Counted from the first letter of the stretch, positions 21,152 through 33,482 are shown. The stretch: 64,000 bases of DNA from Forficula auricularia (GCA_024734495.1 JALMQS010000136.1:4373185-4437184), one strand, 5' to 3'. Notes: generated from the letters alone by a model not told the origin. Numbers and translations are program-made.

Positions 21152-22397
21152 AAAAACTAGTTTAATAAAATATTTATAAAGAGTGGTCCAAAATAAGTGT
21201 AAAATTTTGGAAAATTGTTAGGGAGGCCATTCATTATTATTTGCGAAAACACTTTGCGTGTGTTTATTTAAAAATGTGAAAGAATTCCTTTAGATGGTCC
21301 GAAAAAAGAGTTATGTTCTCTTTTTAAATGGCAATTGAAATCAATTGGTGCTCTTTTCATTGATAAAATAATATATATTAGATTGTAGGGATCAAATACG
21401 ACCTATATGGTCATGTAATATTTTTGAATAACATCAACATTTTACAGTTGTTGGAAATCACCCTTTTTTTTCAACACGCATTTATTTTAAAATATACTAA
21501 AAAATAAAAAATAAAACATTTTTTTCCTTCCACAGAAAATGACTTTTCAAATAAAAGCCTGTGCACTAATTTTAATTAAAAATCGCTCATGATTTTATTT
21601 TACATTATGAGAGAATGGCAATTTTTTGAGTACAAATGAGAAACTAATTTTCTACTTAGATTTATATATTATTCTACTTTTAGTTCATTTTTGTATTTTA
21701 TTAATATGATTGTAGAAAGTTTTAGCCTTTCAAATTTTCATTTGACGTAGAATGAAAAAAAGCTTAAATCAGAGTTTTAAATATAGAAAAGAAAAAAAAA
21801 CATTGACTTATATAATATCTTGTAAACCATGAGATTTCTCGTTTTTTAATGTTTTTTATTTAACATTTTTTCTCTATTAATTACTTGAAATGAGAAAATA
21901 TTGTAATGTCATCGCAAATACGTAAGTGTGCAAAATTTCAAGTAATTCTTCTAGATAGAAGTAGGTCAAAATTTGATTACAAGATCCATCTCAAATAATC
22001 AGAGGAAGCAAGTTAAATAAAAGGATGTTAATAATGTCAAATTGAGGCCATTTTTAGATCGTTGTACAAATATGGTTTAGCTGATTTAGCTGCTGTTAAA
22101 TAATACCGACAATTTAATAAATAATTAGAATATTATTACTGTTTATCTTAATTTAAATTATATTATTATACTTATCACAATTTAATGAGACGCTTGGCAC
22201 GGTTTGGTGTTACTGATATAATATTTCTCTTAATTTTTTTGTTTATAATATTTGATATTTCTAATAGTAAACAGTCGTGTAAATCTTGATCTTTTAAACG
22301 AGATTAAAATTTCGACCTTACATAATAAAATCAAATAAATAAATTAAATTCTTAAAATTAGAAAAAAAAACTTTGAAAGCACTTGGATGAATATATT
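21152..22397. other. No gene seen
   Basis: AT-rich. No repeat partner noticed within the window. Confidence 0.55.
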
Positions 22398-23091
22398 TTT
22401 TACTTTACCATGCAGGGTATGGTCAAAGTATTGTAATCGTGCATGAAAAAAGTGGTTTTTCCTTACTTTTTTCGAAATACCTCAAAAACGTCTGAAACTA
22501 TTTTGATTAAAAAAAACTGAGCGAAACCATGGCATTTCGCTCTACAAAAAAGCTCTAATAAGTGAACATCGAAAAAATTATATTTTTCGAGATAATAATT
22601 GTTTAGTCAAAATGTCTGTTATTCTGTTTGGTTGTCAGTTAGTCTGTGCGTTACCAAATTTTTTGTGGACGTGCTAGATCAAAAACTAGTGTGAATATCG
22701 AAACCAAATTTCACAGGTAGTTTTGGTCCATTGAGGTTAAGAGCTGATTAGATTTTGGTGTATATCGACCCAAAATTAAGGGGAGTGGAGGGACGGTTAA
22801 AAATTAAAAATCTAGGCCATTTGAGAAAACTCAACCAAATTTTGAATACATAATCAGTGGGACCCCAGAAGTTTAAAAATGCAAAAACTAACCACCCAGA
22901 AAGGGGCGGGTGTATAGTCAAAAAATGAAAATCTTGGCCATTTACCAAAGTCAACCAAATTTTATATACATAATCAGTGGGACCCCAGAAGTATAAAAAT
23001 TCAAAAAGTAACCCACTCCTTAAATGATTTTAAATAATTTTAGGGGTCAGGTTGTATGGTAAAGTCAAGTAGATGGCCACATCAGAACACG
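22398..23091 (+). repeat. Dispersed repeat Rep1, copy 1
   Basis: Starts TACTTTACCATGCAGGGTAT and ends TGGCCACATCAGAACACG. The middle has a conserved 5' block (GTGCATGAAAAAAGTG..CCATGGCATTTCGCTC) and then two ~110-bp minisatellite units containing CAACCAAATTTT and ATACATAATCAGTGGGACCC. Near the two ends CTTTACCAT and ATGGTAAAG are inverted. No coding; class unknown. Confidence 0.8.
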
Positions 23092-23122
23092 GTTGTTGTT
23101 AGCTATGTGTAAAAATTGTCTG

Positions 23123-23162
23123 TGAGACTGATGATTGAACAACGTTGTCGAAACGTCTTTCA
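23123..23162 (+). ncRNA. Hammerhead ribozyme
   Basis: Stem I UGAGA (23123-23127) pairs with UUUCA (23158-23162), five pairs with one G-U. CUGAUGA 23128-23134, two extra U, stem II around ACAACGUUGU, GAAA 23150-23153, stem III ACGU, predicted cleavage after C23157. It lies directly behind Rep1 copy 1. Confidence 0.7.
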
Positions 23163-23189
23163 ATAAAAATAAAGAATATTAAAAAAATG

Positions 23190-23805
23190 ATATTATCAAG
23201 TATAATTGATTACGCCCACCTATATCATTGAGAAATTTACCACTCAAAGTTCTGACTATATAAAATTAAATAATTTCTCGGGGGCCTGAAGGAAAGTCAA
23301 ATTAATTTATTAAATATTTAACTAAACTAGTTAAATTAAAATATCAATTATAAAGATTCATTTAAATAGATATAATAGATCAGCAATGAACAAATTAGTA
23401 GAAACCAATTAAAAAATCCTACTCGCGGAAGAAAAAAATCCTGCTCGCGGAAGAAAAATATAGTACGCTGCCTCAAGCGACTCGACTTAGACCAGATCTT
23501 ATTGAATGTGCTTTCAAACTTACTTAATTATTTCATTTACTTGTATCTTCTGCATGATGATACCTTTTTACCAGTTCTGCTACTGAGTATGTTTGACAAA
23601 ATTAAACTTAATAGTAAGTTTTTCCTACACATTATATTTTAAATTTTTATCTATGTTTTATCAGCGAGCATCTTATTGGAGGCAGAATCTGGTCGCAGCG
23701 GTCTTATGTTAACACTGATCTAAAGAACCTAAGACTCTAATCAAGACTTAGTGCTATATTAATTAATTTTAATTTATTCAGGAGTAAAGAAAATGTCTGA
23801 ATATT
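23190..23805. other. No gene; short direct repeat
   Basis: 23412-23455 contains two direct copies of TCCTRCTCGCGGAAGAAAAA. The rest is unexplained AT-rich DNA with a GC patch at 23660-23710. Confidence 0.5.
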
Positions 23806-23807
23806 TT

Positions 23808-24210
23808 TATTACTTTACCATACAGGGTATGTCTAGTTGTCTGGTTGTCCGTTAGCCTGTGCGTTTCCAAATTTTTGTGGACGAGCTAGCTCAAAAACCA
23901 GTGTGAATTTCGAAACCAAATTTCACACGTGGTTTTGCACCATTGAGATTAAGAGCTGATTAGATTTTGGTGCACATCGACTCAAAATTAAGGGGGTGGA
24001 GAGGGGGTTAAAAATTAAAAATCTAAACCATTTGAGCAAACTCAACCAAATTTTGTGCACATAATCACTGGACCCCCAGAAGTCTAAAAATGCGAAAACT
24101 AACCTCCAACATGAATATAAATAATTTTATTAAAAATTAAATTTAAGTGAGGGGCCAGGTTATATGATAAAGTCAAGTGGATGGCCACATCAGAACACGT
24201 CAGCTTATTT
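23808..24210 (+). repeat. Rep1, copy 2 (internally deleted)
   Basis: TACTTTACCATACAGGGTAT passes straight into GTCTAGTTGTCTGG, omitting the conserved 5' block of the other copies. One minisatellite unit. Ends CATCAGAACACGTCAGCTTA. Confidence 0.8.
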
Positions 24211-24329
24211 ATACATTACTATGGAACTGACATATTAGTATATATATATATGAGCCGTATACGAGATCGGGATGAATTTATGCTCAAGAAGAAATTAATG
24301 AGGGTGTCTTCTGCTTGTTACAAATAAAC

Positions 24330-24500
24330 ATATAACTACTTATAGATTAAAAAAATAAAAATCCGTTTATTTTAAAATCCAGACGTTTCAGGAGAAATTC
24401 TCCCTTTTTCAATGGATTTTTTTTAATTGGAAAAAGAAAAAAGTTACTTTCTTTAATGTTTAGAAAGCAACCCTGTTTTCAAGATTTTTATTTTTTTAAT
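24330..24500 (-). mobile_element. PLE fragment, family H, copy 1
   Basis: AATCCGTTTATTTTAAAATC and the hammerhead below are shared with 46.05-46.30 kb. The right arm is only partly kept (AACCCTGTTTTCAAGATTTT). Confidence 0.55.
24374..24420 (-). ncRNA. Hammerhead, U3-A8 variant, strong fold
   Basis: Minus strand: stem I AAAAUCCA/UGGAUUUU, eight perfect pairs (24413-24420 with 24374-24381). UUGAAAA (24406-24412), extra A, stem II GGGAGA/UCUCCU (six pairs including one G-U), GAAA (24386-24389), stem III ACGU, C at the cleavage position. Only C3 and G8 deviate, as U3 and A8. Confidence 0.7.
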
Positions 24501-25032
24501 ATTTAAAAACAATCAGTAATTTTTTTCTTTTCTATACCTAACTATAGATATATAAAAGAATATTTATATACATATAATTTAATTATTTCATTGATTTCTT
24601 CTTAAAATCGATAACACTGCACAAGAAAATATTTCCAAAGTAAATTTGTCACTTGAATAGTTGAAAAAAAGTTGAGTGAGTGTTAAATAATATCTCCTCA
24701 TAGAAAAATTCGACTTTCCTCGAAGCAGATTTTGATACAGTAGTTTATTTGATAATTTTTCATTAAAAAAATGTTTTAATCTATTATCATGATATCCGGA
24801 TATATTTTTGTGTTAATCTCTATTTTTCCAAATATAGAACAGATATGAACGTGACGAAGGATTTGTTGATTTCTTTAATCAATGAGGTACATGTTTTGTT
24901 CTAATATCCGCGATAAACATTAATTTGTTATCATAAAATAGACAGGGAGGAGATAGGCCATTGACGTATGCATCTTTATAAACAATAAACATCTATAGTC
25001 ATTCACCCTTGGATGAATCATATTTAATACAA
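24501..25032. other. No gene seen
   Basis: AT-rich, nothing recognised. Confidence 0.55.
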
Positions 25033-25036
25033 TTAT

Positions 25037-25762
25037 TTTTTAACTTTACCATATAGGGTATGGTCAAGTATTATAATCGTGCATGAAAAGAGTGTTTTTC
25101 CTTCTTTTTTTTAGAAATATCTCAAAAACGGCTGAAACTATTTTGATTAAAAAAATTGAGCAAAACCATGGCATTTCGCTCTACAAAAAAGCTCCAATAG
25201 GTAAACATCGAAAAAATTATATTTTTCGAGATAATAATTGTTTTGTCAAAATGTCTGTTAGTTAGTCTGTCTGGTTGTCTGGTTGTTAGTTAGTCTGTAC
25301 TTTACCAAATTTTGTGGACGAGCTAGATCAAAAAGTAGTGTGATTATCGAAACCAAATTTTACACGTGGTTTTGCACCATTGAGATTAAGAGCTGATTAG
25401 ATTTTGGTGCATATCGACCCAAAATTAATGGGGGTGGAGGGGGGGTTAAAAATTAAAAATTTGACCAAACTATACCAAATTTTGTATACATAATCAGTAG
25501 GACCCCAGAAGTCTAAAAATGCAAAAACTAACCGCCCAAAATGGAGGGGGGGGGTGCAGGGTCAACAAATTAAAATCTTGGCCATTTACCAAACTCAACC
25601 AAATTTTGTATACATAATCAGTGGGACACCAGGAGTCGAAAAATGCAAAAACTAACCCCCTTCCCCTATATGATTATAAATAATTTTATTAAATATAAGT
25701 GAGGGGACAGGTTGTATGGTAAAGTCAAGTGGATGGCCACATCAGAACACGTCAGCTTATTT
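25037..25762 (+). repeat. Rep1, copy 3
   Basis: Full-length: AACTTTACCATATAGGGTAT through CATCAGAACACGTCAGCTTA, with the conserved 5' block and two or more minisatellite units separated by G runs. The 60-codon frame at 25083-25265 lies in the conserved block and is not shared in frame by other copies. Confidence 0.8.
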
Positions 25763-25945
25763 TAATATACATATATTAACCCACTATAAGCTCACAGTAT
25801 TCAAATAAATCGTTCACTTAATTTTATTTGGCAGTGCATTTTTAATGAAAATTATGATATGCAAATAATTCGCTTGTTTGTAAAAGCAAGCTTGGGCTAA
25901 CTAAAGATGCGGCAATGATATTAAGAAATTAGTTACAATTGATAT

Positions 25946-26143
25946 TAAAATTGAATGTTTTTGTGCCGAAGTAGCAGAATTTTTATATATTGAAGGAGAC
26001 AATAAAGAGTGTCTTCTGCTGGAATTATAAATTTGATTTATTTATAACGAGACTATAGTTTCGAGGGCTTTGCCCTTTTCATCAGTCTATTACAATTGAT
26101 TCACAGGAATTAATGTATACACTTTTATTTACTCCTTCAATAT
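25946..26143. mobile_element. PLE hairpin, family B, copy 3
   Basis: Left end AAATTGAATG..GCCGAAGTAGCAGAATTT, arms TTGAAGGAGACAATAAAG and CTTTTATTTACTCCTTCAA, hammerhead in between. Duplication AATTGATAT (9 bp) at 25937-25945 and 26144-26152. Confidence 0.75.
26046..26092 (-). ncRNA. Hammerhead ribozyme
   Basis: Minus strand: CUGAUGA (26079-26085), stem II AGGG/CCCU with loop CAAAG, GAAA (26059-26062). Stem III is the 8-nt palindrome ACUAUAGU followed by C at the cleavage position. The closing pair of stem II is A-C. Confidence 0.65.
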
Positions 26144-26152
26144 AATTGATAT

Positions 26153-27838
26153 ACTATAGATAATGATATCTTCAAATATAAATTTAATCAAAAACGTTAT
26201 GATTAATATATCTTTTTTCAAATTTTTCTGAATTTACTTTGGCTACCTCGCTAATCAAAAAATTCAAATACCCATATTTTGAAATTTCTAAAACGTGAAT
26301 ACTCAGCCCCGCATTCAAATGAAGTCGTCCTTATTAAATGACTGACAGTAGATTGTTGCATCAATCACGCCCACAGATATACACGAACAAATAGGCATAC
26401 ACTTATAAACACAAAGCTACCTATGAGTACTGTGGTAAAGTGTCAAAAATTTGGAGGCTAAAAAAATAGCTAAAAAAGTGAAAATAATGAGAATTCAAGT
26501 TATAAAGTTTTGAATTTGAAATAAGGACTAAATTATGAAGATTTATATATATGTACGAGCTTTCAGAGGGCGTGCCGAAGGCTGGTACCCTGGCGGGCGG
26601 CGTCTCGGTCCAAAATTTTTATTCCTCTTAAAAAACCACACTCCAAATGTATACCTGTAAACTCCCGAAAATACATAGTCTCTTAAAATTTTCGAGCTCA
26701 TTTTCGTCCTGTCACAGCTACAGAAATGAGGCTCTAGATATGAATCTGGAAGTATTTTTTTCTATAATCTACAGCATTGTGATATTTTTTATGTGGAAAT
26801 AGATTTATTTAAATAAGTGGGATCGTGTGAGGAGGAGACTTATATTATATCATTTTTTTTTAAATTTGGGATCGATAATCGATATAAGAGCTCACAAATA
26901 TTTAAAAGATATCAGGTGTTGTTTGTATGAGCAGGCTGCTCCCTCCAGTATTACCATGAGAAGCTCAGGCATGCGTGTCTTAAGTCAGTTCAATTTTGTA
27001 AAAATCAAAAAATAAGAATAATAAAATTTTAGATTTTTAAAAAATTATAAAAAAGTGGCAAATTATTAAAAAATAAACAAATAATATATTAAATATAAAT
27101 CAAATAAGATGTGATTGATTTCTTTTTGCTGTGCGAGAAAGACAGAGCGAATTGAATATTTAATTTTTGAGTGGTGAGGGGGGGGGAGGAATAATCATCA
27201 ATATATTTAATGTTTCTTAATTTAAAATCAATTGGAGTCTTTCATTTCAAAATTCATGTCCAAATTACGATTACATTTCAAATTTGCCGCAAATATACCG
27301 ACGGCGCTCCCTGTCGGCAACATTGCTACAAATTAACCTAGGCAAATATATATAGTATATATTGTTTCCATACTTTAACCATAAGATTAATCAAATTTAT
27401 ATTAGAATTATCTACCTAGAAAATTATAAATTTTACTTGGGTCATCGCCTGCCTCTCTTTAGGCAAGAAGAATTAATTACAATTTTTAGAAATAGCAGAA
27501 AAAGTGGAAACTTTTTCAAAACATGGTAGCACTTTCAATGACAATTTTTTCCGTCAGTGAATAATTAGAGTTAATAGAATGAAGAAATTTGGCGCAAAGG
27601 AGAGGCTTATTAATTTATATCCGTGTATCAATCTCAGTTAATAGCAATAACAATTAAAAAGCTTTCTATTCTAAAATTATATTTTTTTAAGTTTTCAGTA
27701 TTTTTCAATGAAAATTGTTGAACCACTAAACTAATCAGTTCTTTTTTTTAGAACAACCAATATTCTAGCGCCAAAATAAACTTTCTATGTCTGCCTCCGA
27801 TCTTATATTTAATAAAAAATATATAATAATATAATATA
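26153..27838. other. No gene seen
   Basis: AT-rich. Small GC patches at 26560-26615 (GGTACCCTGGCGGGCGGCGT) and 27290-27330, and a G run at 27178-27190, none assignable. Confidence 0.5.
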
Positions 27839-27839
27839 T

Positions 27840-28452
27840 TCCCCCCCTCTAAATTTTGGACTTATTAGAAATTTATGATTTCTCCTTATAAAAGAGAATC
27901 TTCTATTGTTGATTGTTCTATTTTTTAAGCCCCCCCGCCCACAATTTTTATCTCCCGAAAACATAATGATCTCTGTTTTATTATAGGTCTTTATTTTAGT
28001 ACATTAAATTTTTCTTGTTTTGTTTTTGTTTTTTAGTTTGAAAATTTAATCATTTTAATTTTTTAAGAGTCCTCACCCTTAATTTTTGAATTCGATTTCA
28101 ACTCAAAATTTAATCAGCTCTTAATCTCAATATAAAAAATCAACATGTGTAATTTCGTTTTGTTATGCATACTAGTTTTTGAGCTAGATCGTACACAAAA
28201 TTTGGTAACCTATATTAACATACATACTAACAGACATTTTGACAAAATAATTAATATCTCGTAAAATGTAATTTTTTCGATGTTCACTCATTAAGGTTTT
28301 TTTGTAAAGCAAAACGCCATGATTTCGGCCAGATTTTATTATTAAAATACTTTGAGCCGTTTTTAAAACATTTCGAAAAAACTAAGCAAAAAACAACAAC
28401 ACTTTTTTCATTCACGATTACAATACTTGACTATACCATGTATGGTAAAAAA
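27840..28452 (-). repeat. Rep1-related copy, minus strand
   Basis: 28120-28452 is the 5' part of Rep1 reversed (CCATACATGGTATAGTCAAG at its start, ..AAGAGCTGATTAAATTTTG at its end). 27840-28120 is a diverged continuation matching 15590-15930. Confidence 0.7.
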
Positions 28453-28454
28453 AA

Positions 28455-29890
28455 AATCAGACTTGGAAATAATTTCCAAACACAATTATTCAAATTAGTG
28501 TAATGAAAATTTTCGGGTGAATTTAATACTTCGTCTATTGAGCGTGCATTTTCAGAGATAAATAACATGATCACTCGATTTAAGTACATAGCCCAAGCTT
28601 TTTTGCAGAGGCTATACTTCAGAAGAGCTCGAGAAATAATATCCTTCCAATTGACGAGTTTTTTTGTCTAATCTATTCTAACTTGGGTTTTATTTCAAGG
28701 TCAGGAAAAAAAACAACGCTGACGGGAAAAATTAATTTATACTTTGGTTTCTTTATATAAACGATCTTAAGCTGACTTTAACGACGTCGGAGGTTCTTCC
28801 GATAAATTATAACTTTACAATTAAATTATTAATAATTATTTTTTTCAATAGATAGAAATTTCTTCCGGTCAACTAAATTGACTTATCATAGTTAGCCTTT
28901 GATATTGGCCTCGGAAAAAAGGTTGAAAATTAGAGAAAAAGCTCGTAAATATATATAATAGCGTCATTTAAAAATTTTATTCTTGCCCTTTAAATAGTCT
29001 ATACATGGAATCAATTTCATAAGTTATTATTAAAGAGGATTAAGAGAGAGAAGAAAAATTAAATTAATTGATGATCACACTCCATCTGGTTTTGACGATT
29101 TCAAGGATATCCACTGGAAACATTTGAAAGTTTCGTTTTTTTTCTGTTCGTTTTGGTCAAGAATTATTTATACCCATTTTTCATTCGAAGATAAATATCT
29201 TAGTTCACTTAAGATGAAAATAAATAATTATGAAAAAAGGAATATAAAATTATTATTTAGCTGAAAGAACTGACATATTCTAGTCAAGTGGTTGGGAAAG
29301 TGTTGGAAATCTATCTCTTTTATTAAATCTAGAATTGTTTGATATATACCGTCAAATTACAAAAATCTACTATCGCTACAAAATCATACTATTATTTAAA
29401 TAGAGAAGGTGAAGAAAATATTACGAAAAATACTATGCAAATGCAAAGTAATAGCTCTTTGCCAAGAGGTATTTATTTAATATTCAAATGGGATCACTTT
29501 CGTTTTTCAATAAATATATATTATATGTAAATATCCAAGAGGAAAGGGCTGCACCACCTCCTACGCTCGGAAATTTATGACCATATAGAGTAATACTTTC
29601 GATGGTAAATGTAGAATAAATAAAGTATTTTACTCGATACGCCTGCAGGCAGAATTATGGAATTTACTCGAAAATGTAATTTATTATTTTATTCGTGTAT
29701 GAAAAATTTAAACATGAAGAAAAATAGGTTTATTTTTAATTTTTTAATAGGATAATTTTTTGCCCACCCGTAAATGTTTCTGTGTGGATTGCTTATAATC
29801 AAAATAACTCAATAGAAAGGTCAGCAAAAGTTCGTTCTGGTGACTAAACTGATTATTTATCAAAACTAAAAGCTTATTCAAGAAAGATTT
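28455..29890. other. No gene seen
   Basis: AT-rich. The open frame at 29339-29530 shows no domain. Confidence 0.55.
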
Positions 29891-29894
29891 TACA

Positions 29895-30182
29895 TTTTAA
29901 GGTAAAAAATCTAAGATTTTAGTAGAAATATTTTTAAATTGCATATCAGAGGGCTTCATCCCCTCAGGAGTTGAACCAGGGTACTAACACTCTCCCTGGG
30001 CTTGTTAGTTCAATTCTCGAGACAAAAACAAAGCTAAAAATTTCTTTGTCTCGAGGGTCGAACTAACTAGCCCGGCCAGAGTGTTAGTACTCGGGTTCAA
30101 CGTCTGCTAGGGATGAAGCCCTCTGATAAGCAATATAAAAATATTTCTACTAAAATCTTAGATTTTTTATCTTAAAAATTTA
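29895..30182. repeat. Foldback repeat, family B, copy 2
   Basis: Long inverted arms: TTTTAAGGTAAAAAATCTAA ..GCATATCAGAGGGCTTCATC facing the complement around 30110-30180. The centre is GTCTCGAG..CTCGAGAC-like. A box-B-like GGGTTCAACG lies at 30095-30104. Shares its arm with 2285-2440. Confidence 0.65.
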
Positions 30183-30189
30183 AATTCAG

Positions 30190-30540
30190 TTATTTAACCG
30201 ACTTCAAAAAAGGAGGAGGTTCTCTATTCGACTGAATTTTTTTTTTTTTTTTTTTTTTGTGCCTATGTTACCTCATATCTCCGCCAATTGTCAACCGATT
30301 TTGAAAATTTTTTTTGCATTGGGTCCAGTCTAGCTTCCGATTGGTCCCATTTTTTTTTCGATTTTTTTTCATAGGTATTAGACCTTTTTTATTAGGTTTG
30401 TTTAGTTACCTAACCTCTTTGTTTATGAACCGATTTCGATGGTTCTTTTATCCGAAAGGGGGTGTCTTAGGATGGTGTCATATTAATTTGGTCAAGTTCT
30501 GATGATATGATCACTATTAATAACATCACTAAAAAGAGAA
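30190..30540 (+). repeat. Insect dispersed repeat, CCGACTTCAAAAAAGGAGGA head
   Basis: AACCGACTTCAAAAAAGGAG, then GAGGTTCTCTATTCGACTGA and a 23-nt T run, then CCGATTTTGAAA and AACCGATTTCGATGGTTCTT. This head is common in insect repeats; I do not assign a class. The 62-codon frame at 30314-30502 is T-rich repeat, not a gene. Confidence 0.6.
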
Positions 30541-30542
30541 AA

Positions 30543-30937
30543 ATAAAAATAATTTTTAAGAAAAAATAAAAACCGACTTCAAAAAATTAAATGCAACAAA
30601 TAAAATACACTAAAAGGTATAAAATAATTATTATCTTATTTAGTTACAACTAAACGACGAAATATTAACATGAAATTACTTTTTGAAGTTGGTGCCAAAC
30701 ATATACCTTATGAATCGCACTCGACGGATCTTACTTAGTACGTTTGGCGGGTACGCTCGCTTATAGGTATAGTTTGTTTGGCACCGACTTTAAAAAGTAA
30801 TTTCATGTTAATATTTCGTCGTTTAGTTGTAACTAAATAAGATAATAATTATTTTATACCTTTTAGTGTATTTTATTTGTTGCATTTAATTTTTTGAAGT
30901 CGGCGTTTTATTTTTTCTTAAAAAAATTATTTTTATG
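30543..30937. repeat. Palindrome, ~160-bp arms
   Basis: Arms 30543-30703 and 30776-30937 are close inverted copies (ACCGACTTCAAAAAATTAAA facing its complement, CAACTAAACGACGAAATATT facing its complement). The 72-bp centre is GC-richer. The arms reuse the CCGACTTCAAAAA head of the preceding repeat, so the hairpin is probably derived from it. Confidence 0.75.
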
Positions 30938-30945
30938 ATATATTT

Positions 30946-32330
30946 GATTTATACCATGAGTTGTTTTATTTTTTAAATAAATTCATCTAGTTTTCAAAAG
31001 AATATACTCAAATCTTCGGGTTAATTATTTTAAAAACTTATTGTATTGAATTTACTCGTCTAAAGGTAACAAACAACCGTAATTCAATAAAAACCAAAGT
31101 AACGACTGTCTCCGTGAAATACGAAAACAACCCTAAAATGTTATTGACTAAAACAAAATAAAACAGGCCCATTCAAAAACAGTTAACCTAAACTTGCACT
31201 CTACTGCAAAGAGAAGGATTTTTACCATTAACAGGGGGTAGAATTTAAAAAAATTACGGAACGAGGCTCTCCAACAACACTTTAGTTGGATTCAATCATC
31301 TTTGGATCTAATAGAAAAAAATGTACTTTTCGGGTTTGGTGTCCCCCTTTTAAAACCTTGTTTAGATAAAGAGTTTCCTGTGAACTATTCAAAAGACTGG
31401 TAAAAAATTACTTTTACAACCTTTATGAATATTAATTTTTAATTTATAATTAATATTTAATAGAAAAAAAGATATAACATTAAAATAACTCTTGCAAATA
31501 ATAATAAGATAAATCATTTAAAAACAAACAAGTTATATAATAGTGTTTTATTTGAATGTTAGGAAGACCCTTAACATTACAAGTGAAGTAAATGATGAGT
31601 TAATTCATGATAAGGAAAACAAGTAAAGAGGTTTTCTAAGTCAAATTGATTATTTTACTTCTACAAAGTCTTTGTTTATAGATTATTGTAAAATCCTTGA
31701 CAAATAAATTTTAGTTGAGATAATTAGAATTAACAAGGTGTTGTAAGAACATAGAATCGAATGGAAGAGTGGAGAATTGGAATATTGCAATATTAATTCA
31801 ATCTGCAATAAGAAAAAATTCTCGAGAAACTTTGAGGATTAGAGTACCCCTTATTTTTGAAGTTTTCAATTTCTAAAAGCCTACCATTTAAATGGGATTC
31901 TCTTATACGCCCGAGCACGGTGGGATTAAGTCGAATACACTTTTAGTTTAAAAAAACAATTTCAATAAATTTTATAAAAATTCAAGAAGATAACTTGTGT
32001 TGACTGATTATAATATTTAGAAAAAAATTTGGGACCTGATGAAACATTTTGAGAATTTTGAAATTTTCATAAGGTCCCGAAAAAATTAGTCTTAACATCA
32101 TTTATAATAATTTTCATGTTAGTAACTTAATGACAAACGTAGTTATAAAGGTGACAAGCCTTTCTTGGTATAAATAGACACAGTCTGCATGAAAACCTGG
32201 CTTTGCTTACGCCTTGATAGTTTAAAAAGAAACCCTAGTAGTATAGTTTGAAACATTGTGCTACTAGGGAAATTTGAACAATGATAAAACACTTTCTAAC
32301 ATCAATTTCAATAAAATAATAATAAAATGA
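30946..32330. other. No gene seen
   Basis: AT-rich, nothing recognised. Confidence 0.55.
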
Positions 32331-32335
32331 GAGGG

Positions 32336-32875
32336 GTCGGTAGCGCAATCGGTTAAATCACCAACTTTTCTAATCCGATTAGGAGAACATCAACCTAGAC
32401 TTCATCAGTTCGATCCCAGCAAGAAGCAAAGTGAATTTATTTGAAAATAATAAAAAACCGGCCCCTCGGCTCCAGAAACTGACAATCTCTGGTTCTACAA
32501 AACCTCGCGCATGCGCAGGACAAAATTTCGTAACAAGCAACCATGAATCGTGAGAGGCAAAACAAGATTACCCCAGGTGGTAACCAATCCACCCACCCTC
32601 GAGTGGCAACCGGGCATTCAGATTCTGGGGGACCCGGACCATCACGAAATCAAGGAAGAAACAATGGAAGAATAACGCCAAAAATCCATACATACCTGGG
32701 CACCTTTAACATCAACACACTCATCCGGCCAGGAAAATTACATAGCCTGACCATGGAACTCGATAGCACGTTCCGGAAAAAGATAGATGCGTGGAAGGTC
32801 CAACCAGTAAGAAACATCAAGCTTTGCGTGATCCCAAGGGTCCAAACGCAAAATAAAAATAAAAAAAATAATATA
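32336..32875 (+). mobile_element. Internally deleted RTE-like LINE with tRNA-like head
   Basis: Begins with a tRNA-like stretch: GGTAGCGCAATCGGTTA (A-box region, ~32339) and AGTTCGATCCC (box B, ~32406). A GC-rich leader and an RTE-type endonuclease start follow. The sequence then jumps to ACCAGTAAGAAACATCAAGC..GATCCCAAGGGTC and an A-rich (AAATA) tail at 32850-32875. Head plus tail without the middle suggests an internal deletion, unusual because LINEs are normally 5'-truncated. Confidence 0.55.
32543..32850 (+). pseudogene. RTE-clade LINE, N-terminal endonuclease remnant
   Basis: The Met at 32543 follows a GC-rich leader. Residues 1-48 are polar and low-complexity. From residue ~50 the frame reads TYLGTFNINTL then RPGKLHSLTMEL. 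This resembles the start of the apurinic-endonuclease-like domain of RTE/BovB elements (TWNVRTL..PGKL..L..E), where the Asn of the first motif binds the metal. Homology stops soon after, and the frame runs into AT-rich sequence until 33001. Catalytic Glu/Asp/His motifs and the reverse transcriptase are absent. Non-functional. Confidence 0.6.
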
Positions 32876-33030
32876 ATGCATACCAATCAATCTAACCCAT
32901 TCGGCGCAAGTTACCTATATTTGAATGAATTGAATTACCTTTATCTTCATAAAAAGAATTTAGTGCCTTATTTCGGACAGCTATATTATAGTTCTAAATG
33001 ATGCCCAGACACCACCCAAAGAAGGTTCTG

Positions 33031-33217
33031 TAAGGAATTTTATGACGGTTAGTAAACAGTTTGTTAAGTTGACAAATGGTCAAACGTTAGTATTCACCAA
33101 GCAGATGACTCGCACTTTCATCTGATTGGCCATCCAGCCGACACTTGGTGAATACTAACGTTAAACCGTTTATCAACTTAACAAAGTGTTAACAAACCGT
33201 AATAAAACCGGCCCTTA
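33031..33217. mobile_element. Hairpin MITE, TA-flanked
   Basis: Arms: AAGGAATTTTATGACGGTTA..CGTTAGTATTCACCAAG facing CTTGGTGAATACTAACG..ACCGTAATAAAACCGG. The ends lie next to TA. The centre is GC-richer (CAGATGACTCGCACTTTCAT). Tc1/mariner-like by the TA flanks. TTAAGGGCCGGT at 19.8 kb may be a lone end of the same family. Confidence 0.65.
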
Positions 33218-33221
33218 GAGT

Positions 33222-33474
33222 CATTGGCGTACTTAGGGAGTTTTCCAAAGAGGAGGGGGGGGGGGCAGCTGGCCAGCTGATTACCCACCACAAAGTTTCA
33301 ATTTCGGTAATCCGATTAGAGATCAACTAACTATTTAGTAGAATTGACAAATTTTAGAAGTAACGAAATAATTTTATGAGAAATAATAGAGTCTCGATTT
33401 TTCTAAGGGGGACAATGAGTTTTATACGGAGGACACAACCCCCATTGCCCTCCCCCCCCCTAATTACGCCCATA
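33222..33474. mobile_element. Short hAT-like element
   Basis: Ends CATTGGCGTACTTAGGG and, reversed, TATGGGCGTAATTAGGGG. Flanks CTTAGAGT (33214-33221) and CTAAGAGT (33475-33482) match at 7 of 8. G12 and C10 runs lie near the ends. It sits directly against the preceding MITE. Confidence 0.6.
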
Positions 33475-33482
33475 CTAAGAGT

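Noticed and set aside
22398..23091. Rep1 as a protein-coding gene or virus-derived sequence
   Set aside because: Copies share sequence but no common open frame; conservation is nucleotide-level only.
30314..30502. Phe-rich 62-residue frame
   Set aside because: T-rich part of a dispersed repeat.
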